NCBI GenBank assembly: GCA_949292175.1
Contig: CASEYJ010000007.1
Coordinates: forward strand, 1 to 64,000
Direction: 5' to 3'
Length of the DNA: 64,000 nucleotides
Origin: an uncultured bacterium
GTDB taxonomy: Bacteria > Cyanobacteriota > Vampirovibrionia > Gastranaerophilales > Gastranaerophilaceae
The notes under the pieces were generated by a model. The model was given only the letters and a program-made list of their open reading frames with translations. It did not search any database and had not been told where the DNA came from. Positions 60,401-64,000 of the stretch are shown here, piece by piece (position 1 is the stretch's first letter; every line of letters starts with the position of its first letter). Both the position numbers and the translations under genes were made by a program.

Positions 60401-60415
60401 ACAAAAAACCCTTAA

Positions 60416-61315
60416 TTACTGCTTTATTCCACATCTTGCTAAAACATTAACATCAAGTAACTCATCAAATTCACTTGGTTCAAAATTCTTACTCCAACGC
60501 ACCGGAGAAATATCAATTCCACCTCTTCTTGTATACAATGCGCAAACCGATAATTTATCATTCTCCTCAAGCAAATCAAAAATTCGCTTAAAAATCATCT
60601 CGCAACACTCTTCATGGAAATGAAATTCTGAACGAAAAGAGGCCAAGTACTTAACCAAACCTGACTCTTTTATATGCCTTTTAGACTTGTAATAAATAAA
60701 AACGTCACCAAAATCAGGCTGATGAGTAACCCTACAATTTGATCTTAAACTATCAAAAGTCAAATAATATTCTCTATCTGAATCTAAGTTCTCAACAACA
60801 AGAAGTTCAGGAGATTCTTTGAACTTATCCACTACAATTTCAGATTCATCAACCAAATCAACCAAATTCTTGTACTTTTCAAATATCTCAACCCTTCTTA
60901 CACTATTTTTAAGAAAACTAACCTCGACCGAAGTTTTAAGCTTTTCACTCAAATCTTCCTGGATTATTTTCTTACAAATATCTAAGCATTCACCTCTGGA
61001 TTTTCCAAAACGACTCATATTAAACGAATTTAAATATAACTTCAAAGATTTTGATTCAATCAAAAACTCATTGTCACAGTTATACTTAAGCTTCATCAAA
61101 CAAGTTACAGGAAGCCCATTCTCAGTCATTACAGAAAACTCATATGCATGCCAAACGTCCCAACCATAAAACGGCAAATCATCATTTTTTATTGAGTATA
61201 TTCGTCGATTTTCTTCTCTTGGAACCGCAACTAGCAAAGACTTGTCATAAGCTTCGCTACCATCAACTTTCTTGCCCAGAAATCTTGAAGCTATTTTATC
61301 AGTATTACTAACCAT
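60416..61315 (-). CDS. queF: NADPH-dependent 7-cyano-7-deazaguanine reductase QueF (long form)
   Basis: A 299-residue enzyme reducing preQ0 to preQ1 in queuosine synthesis. It is of the two-domain E. coli type: the T-fold halves are about 40-140 and 180-299. The catalytic Cys is in LRSNCRVTHQPDFGD (about residue 200), and ESKSLKLYLNSFNMSRF and LSVCALYTRRGGIDISP are family-typical. No ribosome site is seen before the ATG, which lies 6 nt after the symporter stop. No other queuosine gene or preQ1 riboswitch is in the window. Confidence 0.95.
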   Translation of the reverse strand: MVSNTDKIASRFLGKKVDGSEAYDKSLLVAVPREENRRIYSIKNDDLPFYGWDVWHAYEFSVMTENGLPVTCLMKLKYNCDNEFLIESKSLKLYLNSFNMSRFGKSRGECLDICKKIIQEDLSEKLKTSVEVSFLKNSVRRVEIFEKYKNLVDLVDESEIVVDKFKESPELLVVENLDSDREYYLTFDSLRSNCRVTHQPDFGDVFIYYKSKRHIKESGLVKYLASFRSEFHFHEECCEMIFKRIFDLLEENDKLSVCALYTRRGGIDISPVRWSKNFEPSEFDELLDVNVLARCGIKQ

Positions 61316-61321
61316 AGCTAC

Positions 61322-62653
61322 TTATGCGATTTCCTCATATGCTTCAGGATTGTTGAACAAATCGTAGTTAATTTCGTTTTCATTATCCGCAATAGCTGCT
61401 ACAACAACAGCGTCAGATGTGACGTTAACCAAAGTTCTCATCATATCTGTAACTCTTTCTATCGTGAATAAGAACGCAAATCCGGCAACAAGTTGTTCTG
61501 GGCTTAATCCCATACCATTCAAAATAAGAGCGATAGTAATCAAGCCTGCTCCTGAAATTCCGGCACTTGTACTAGATGCAATAATAGCAAGAAGAGCAAT
61601 CTGGATTAACAAGAACGGAGTAAGCGGAACACCATAAGCTTGAGTCAAGAAAATAACAGCAACAACTTGCAATAAAGCTGTTCCATCCATATTCAATGTT
61701 GCACCGAGAGGAAGTACAAAACTTGAAATCTTATGAGAAATACCTCTCTTTTCACAACAAGCAATAGTCAAAGGTAAAGTTGCAGAAGAACTTGCAGTAC
61801 CGAACGCAACCATCATAGCCTCTGCAATTGCAGAATATAACATCCATATTGAAACCTTAGAAAAACATTTAAGGAAAATAGGATAAACAATAAACATTTG
61901 TATAAAGAATCCAAGTGCAAGTACAAATAAATACTTAGAAATACTTGCAAAAATATCCATACCGAAACTTGTAACAGCAGACGCAGTAAGAGCGAATACA
62001 CCAGGTGCCGCCAAGAACATAATCCAATCTGTAATCTTCATAGTAGCAGCAAAAACAGATTCAAAGAATGAAACAATAGGTCTGCTAACATCCCCAACTT
62101 TAGCCAATGCAATTGCAAAAATCAAAACAAACACAATAATTGCAACCATATTTCCGTGAGCCAAAGCATTCAAAGGATTACTTGGTATAAAATCAAGAAA
62201 CATACTTAAGATATGTCCCTGTTGCTGTGCCATAGCAGTCGCAACAGAAGCCTGAACCTCACTTGCGGTATTCGCCGCAATATAATGAGCTGCTCCAAGC
62301 CCAGGCTTAAAGATTAAAGCTAAAATAGTACCAATAGTCACAGCAGCCACAGTAATTATACCATAATAAAGGACCATTTTTGTTCCAAATTTTCCAAGCT
62401 GTTTGTTATCACCAATACTTGTAATTCCTATAACAATCGCAGAAACTACAAGAGGAATAACTACCATCTGAATAAGACGGATAAATACTTGACCAATAAA
62501 ATTCAACAAAGATGACAGAATCGGATAAGGATGTGCGTGCAAGAATATCCCTACAAAAACACCGGCAATAATACCAAAAAATATATGCCAGTTACGCTTC
62601 AACCCTAACCCTAAAGCTATGAGTATCTGCATTTGAATCTTTGAATCTTTCAT
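61322..62653 (-). CDS. dicarboxylate/amino acid:cation symporter (DAACS family)
   Basis: A 443-residue inner membrane transporter of the GltP/DctA family that brings glutamate, aspartate or C4-dicarboxylates in with Na+ or H+. Eight spans and two re-entrant loops are expected; the substrate region includes FGTASSSATLPLT and the GATLNMDGTALLQ and SSTSAGISGAGLI motifs. RxxT/NxxxD positions in the last spans (MRTLVNVTSDAVVVAAIA) are kept. It leads the transcript with queF and yraN. Ribosome site GAGGA. Confidence 0.95.
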   Translation of the reverse strand: MKDSKIQMQILIALGLGLKRNWHIFFGIIAGVFVGIFLHAHPYPILSSLLNFIGQVFIRLIQMVVIPLVVSAIVIGITSIGDNKQLGKFGTKMVLYYGIITVAAVTIGTILALIFKPGLGAAHYIAANTASEVQASVATAMAQQQGHILSMFLDFIPSNPLNALAHGNMVAIIVFVLIFAIALAKVGDVSRPIVSFFESVFAATMKITDWIMFLAAPGVFALTASAVTSFGMDIFASISKYLFVLALGFFIQMFIVYPIFLKCFSKVSIWMLYSAIAEAMMVAFGTASSSATLPLTIACCEKRGISHKISSFVLPLGATLNMDGTALLQVVAVIFLTQAYGVPLTPFLLIQIALLAIIASSTSAGISGAGLITIALILNGMGLSPEQLVAGFAFLFTIERVTDMMRTLVNVTSDAVVVAAIADNENEINYDLFNNPEAYEEIA

Positions 62654-62791
62654 CTTTAATGTCCTCTTAATTCTATATATAAATACTGTGTGACCTGTAT
62701 ATTATACAATATCCAGCTCAAAATTTCAAACATTCACTGCTTAAATCGATAAAAAATCAACCATAAAAACGAGACCAAAACAGACTAGAAA

Positions 62792-63352
62792 TTAGTGACG
62801 TGCATGTGAAGGTTTATACAAATCTATAACAGCATCGTATGCATCCTGAGTAACTGAAGTTTCAGTGAAAGTAGAGTTAAGATACATTACACTGCTAGCA
62901 TTATTATTCAAGCGTAAACCAATTACACGACCAATAGCCTGCATTGCAATAGCTTCAAGCTTTTCTGGGGTATATGCAACACCATCTTCACCAACTGTTG
63001 ATATGTAGATATCAGCATTGTTATAGAAACGATTGCCACAACCTCTGCAACCACCCAATTGAGCCATACTATGGCTAACTTTATATGGTTTGTCACCCAA
63101 AACGTGGTTTACATAGATGACATTGATGTTAGATATTGAAGCCAAATTCTTTGAATATCTAAACATAAATCTGACGCTGGACTTAGTGCCCTTTTGCCAA
63201 TTTTTGAAAGCATTCGTTACTATAACGCTTTCCTCTTGCTTAGGCATATAAACCGTGATGGGCATTGTAAACCATCTTGGATACCCATAAGCAAATGCGC
63301 TACCTGCAAAAACAAATAATGAAATTAATGTTAATAAAAATCTTTTTCCCAT
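62792..63352 (-). CDS. exported matrixin-like protein lacking the zinc-binding residues
   Basis: A 186-residue exported protein. Signal peptide residues 1-21 (ending SAFAYG). The rest aligns by eye with the matrixin/metzincin catalytic domain: ITVYMP near the N-terminus, and NADIYIS as the antiparallel strand. The zinc helix HExxHxxGxxH is replaced by QAIGRVIGLRL (Q,A,R,L at the ligand and base positions), yet the later Met-turn region SSVMYLN and the ending TQDAYDAVIDLY are kept. So the fold is conserved but the three His and the catalytic Glu are lost. A binding or inhibitory role is more likely than proteolysis. It follows the FtsL-like gene by 66 bp. Confidence 0.75.
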   Translation of the reverse strand: MGKRFLLTLISLFVFAGSAFAYGYPRWFTMPITVYMPKQEESVIVTNAFKNWQKGTKSSVRFMFRYSKNLASISNINVIYVNHVLGDKPYKVSHSMAQLGGCRGCGNRFYNNADIYISTVGEDGVAYTPEKLEAIAMQAIGRVIGLRLNNNASSVMYLNSTFTETSVTQDAYDAVIDLYKPSHARH

Positions 63353-63418
63353 ATTATTATTAAAACTCTAACCTATATTTTTTTGCTACCAAAATACCAA
63401 TTGTTAAGAAATATTAAC

Positions 63419-63895
63419 TTAATATCCTATTGACCAGTCAACAGTACTAGTTAAATCTTTCTTTTTTTCCAAATTTACATTAGAAGCCACAGCAGGGACT
63501 TCAATAACTTTTGCAGCTTTCTGCAAAAGGTTTTGTTGAGCCATCTTCGTATCAACGTTGTTGAACGACTTCAACTTATCCAAATGATTTTGCAATTCAG
63601 CATTTTCATCGTTTAATGTAGTAACCTGACGGGAAAGAGTATTTAGAGTTATTTCATTGGACATTTCAAAGTAGTAACTAACAAAAGCACCGACAACAAG
63701 TACACCCAATATGGTGCATAAAGACATATTTAGTTTTCTTATTGCCATCTCTTTCATTAAATTTTCCTTGAAAAAATATCCTTCGATTATTGGAGCATTT
63801 TCGGACGGACTTTGAACATAATCTCCACTCTCCCGATAGCTGTAATAATCTTCTCTTACATTCGCTCTTACTGTATTCAATTTTAACTTCCCCAA
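63419..63895 (-). CDS. FtsL-like septal coiled-coil protein
   Basis: A bitopic protein with a basic segment (about 46-56), one membrane span (about 58-76) and a coiled-coil periplasmic region (about 84-115; NTLSRQVTTLNDENAELQNHL), the layout of FtsL. Sequence similarity is low, as is usual for FtsL. The position right after rsmH in the dcw cluster is the strongest argument. The longest start is a TTG at 63895 with no ribosome site, giving 158 residues with a polar N-terminal extension; the ATG at 63757 behind AAGGA gives a standard 112 residues. It probably bridges FtsB/FtsQ and FtsW/FtsI in divisome activation. Confidence 0.7.
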   Translation of the reverse strand: MGKLKLNTVRANVREDYYSYRESGDYVQSPSENAPIIEGYFFKENLMKEMAIRKLNMSLCTILGVLVVGAFVSYYFEMSNEITLNTLSRQVTTLNDENAELQNHLDKLKSFNNVDTKMAQQNLLQKAAKVIEVPAVASNVNLEKKKDLTSTVDWSIGY

Positions 63896-63917
63896 TTGTC
63901 TGATAACTCACTCTGAA

Positions 63918-64000
63918 TTAATTAATACATCTGGCAACTCTCAATTTTGCGCTTCTTGATGGCGGATTCTCCCTTATCTCCTGCTCCGTTGCCATCAAAG
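63918..64000 (-). CDS. rsmH: 16S rRNA (cytosine1402-N4)-methyltransferase RsmH, C-terminal end only
   Basis: Partial: only the last 26 or so residues are in the window, the rest lies beyond the edge. The frame reads EQEIRENPPSRSAKLRVA before RCIN and TAA at 63918-63920. This matches the conserved C-terminus of RsmH (MraW), where an asparagine-proline, Arg/Ser-rich, K-L-R-V-A block ends the protein. RsmH methylates C1402 of 16S rRNA and its gene normally opens the dcw cluster before ftsL, as here. Confidence 0.85.
   Translation of the reverse strand, partial: LMATEQEIRENPPSRSAKLRVARCIN

Noticed and set aside
61240-61330. preQ1 riboswitch before queF
   Set aside because: queF begins 6 nt after the symporter stop, leaving no room for a leader.

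Overview
This 64 kb window is chromosomal DNA from an AT-rich, non-photosynthetic, diderm-type bacterium. The best fit is a gut member of the cyanobacterial sister lineage (Melainabacteria/Vampirovibrionia, order Gastranaerophilales). This is an inference from combined traits: an RNase E/G with a long charged tail beside a TIGR03960-type radical SAM protein, AMIN-domain amidase, PilT, ComEC, rubrerythrin, a membrane pyrophosphatase, fermentation-style metabolism, and small secreted or membrane proteins with an N-terminal F-x-G signature. No transposase, integrase, phage gene or CRISPR array is visible. Coding density is high and several convergent genes overlap at their stops.

Layout. 1-6.7 kb: an alpha/beta hydrolase, rubrerythrin, then a LysR regulator divergent from a five-gene operon (acetyltransferase, flavodoxin, two Cys-type hydrolases, CMD-cupin fusion); both promoters share one 19-bp palindrome. 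6.7-15.6 kb: Na+/H+ antiporter, a CAU tRNA, a secreted repeat protein, MATE exporter, a GT-C-like membrane protein with a UGM-like flavoprotein, uracil-DNA glycosylase and an alanine:Na+ symporter. 15.6-17.5 kb: two tandem lineage-specific membrane proteins. 17.5-25.9 kb: glutamate racemase and AMIN amidase, TPR protein, ComEC, RpiB, RibF. 25.8-30.2 kb: operon of a transketolase C-terminal half, FtsE, FtsX, a degenerate REC/GGDEF protein and an isochorismatase-fold hydrolase. 30.4-40.7 kb: Pro-rich HEAT protein, two PlsC acyltransferases, phosphoglucomutase, pyrophosphatase, small membrane protein, secreted protein and NADPH-GltA. 40.8-48.8 kb: hypothetical protein, MBL-fold protein, radical SAM, RNase E/G, two small membrane proteins and a TPR protein. 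48.9-53.8 kb: rimP-nusA flanked by two unknown proteins. 53.8-58.9 kb: a candidate structured RNA, a structured leader before a cobalamin adenosyltransferase, a regulator with four GntR-type DNA-binding domains, YchF, and PilT with a small partner. 58.9-64 kb: RecF, YraN, QueF, DAACS symporter, a matrixin-like protein without its zinc ligands, an FtsL-like protein and the 3' end of rsmH, which opens the dcw cluster at the edge.

Most interesting: (i) several genes whose -10 box lies exactly 6 nt before the ATG with little or no Shine-Dalgarno sequence, suggesting leaderless mRNAs; (ii) the quadruple GntR-domain protein; (iii) the candidate ncRNA near 53.94-54.07 kb and the structured leader after it; (iv) a terminator placed between a promoter and rimP-nusA, suggesting NusA attenuation; (v) inactive-looking enzyme homologues (pseudo-matrixin, pseudo REC/GGDEF). 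All domain calls come from reading motifs by eye, without database searches.
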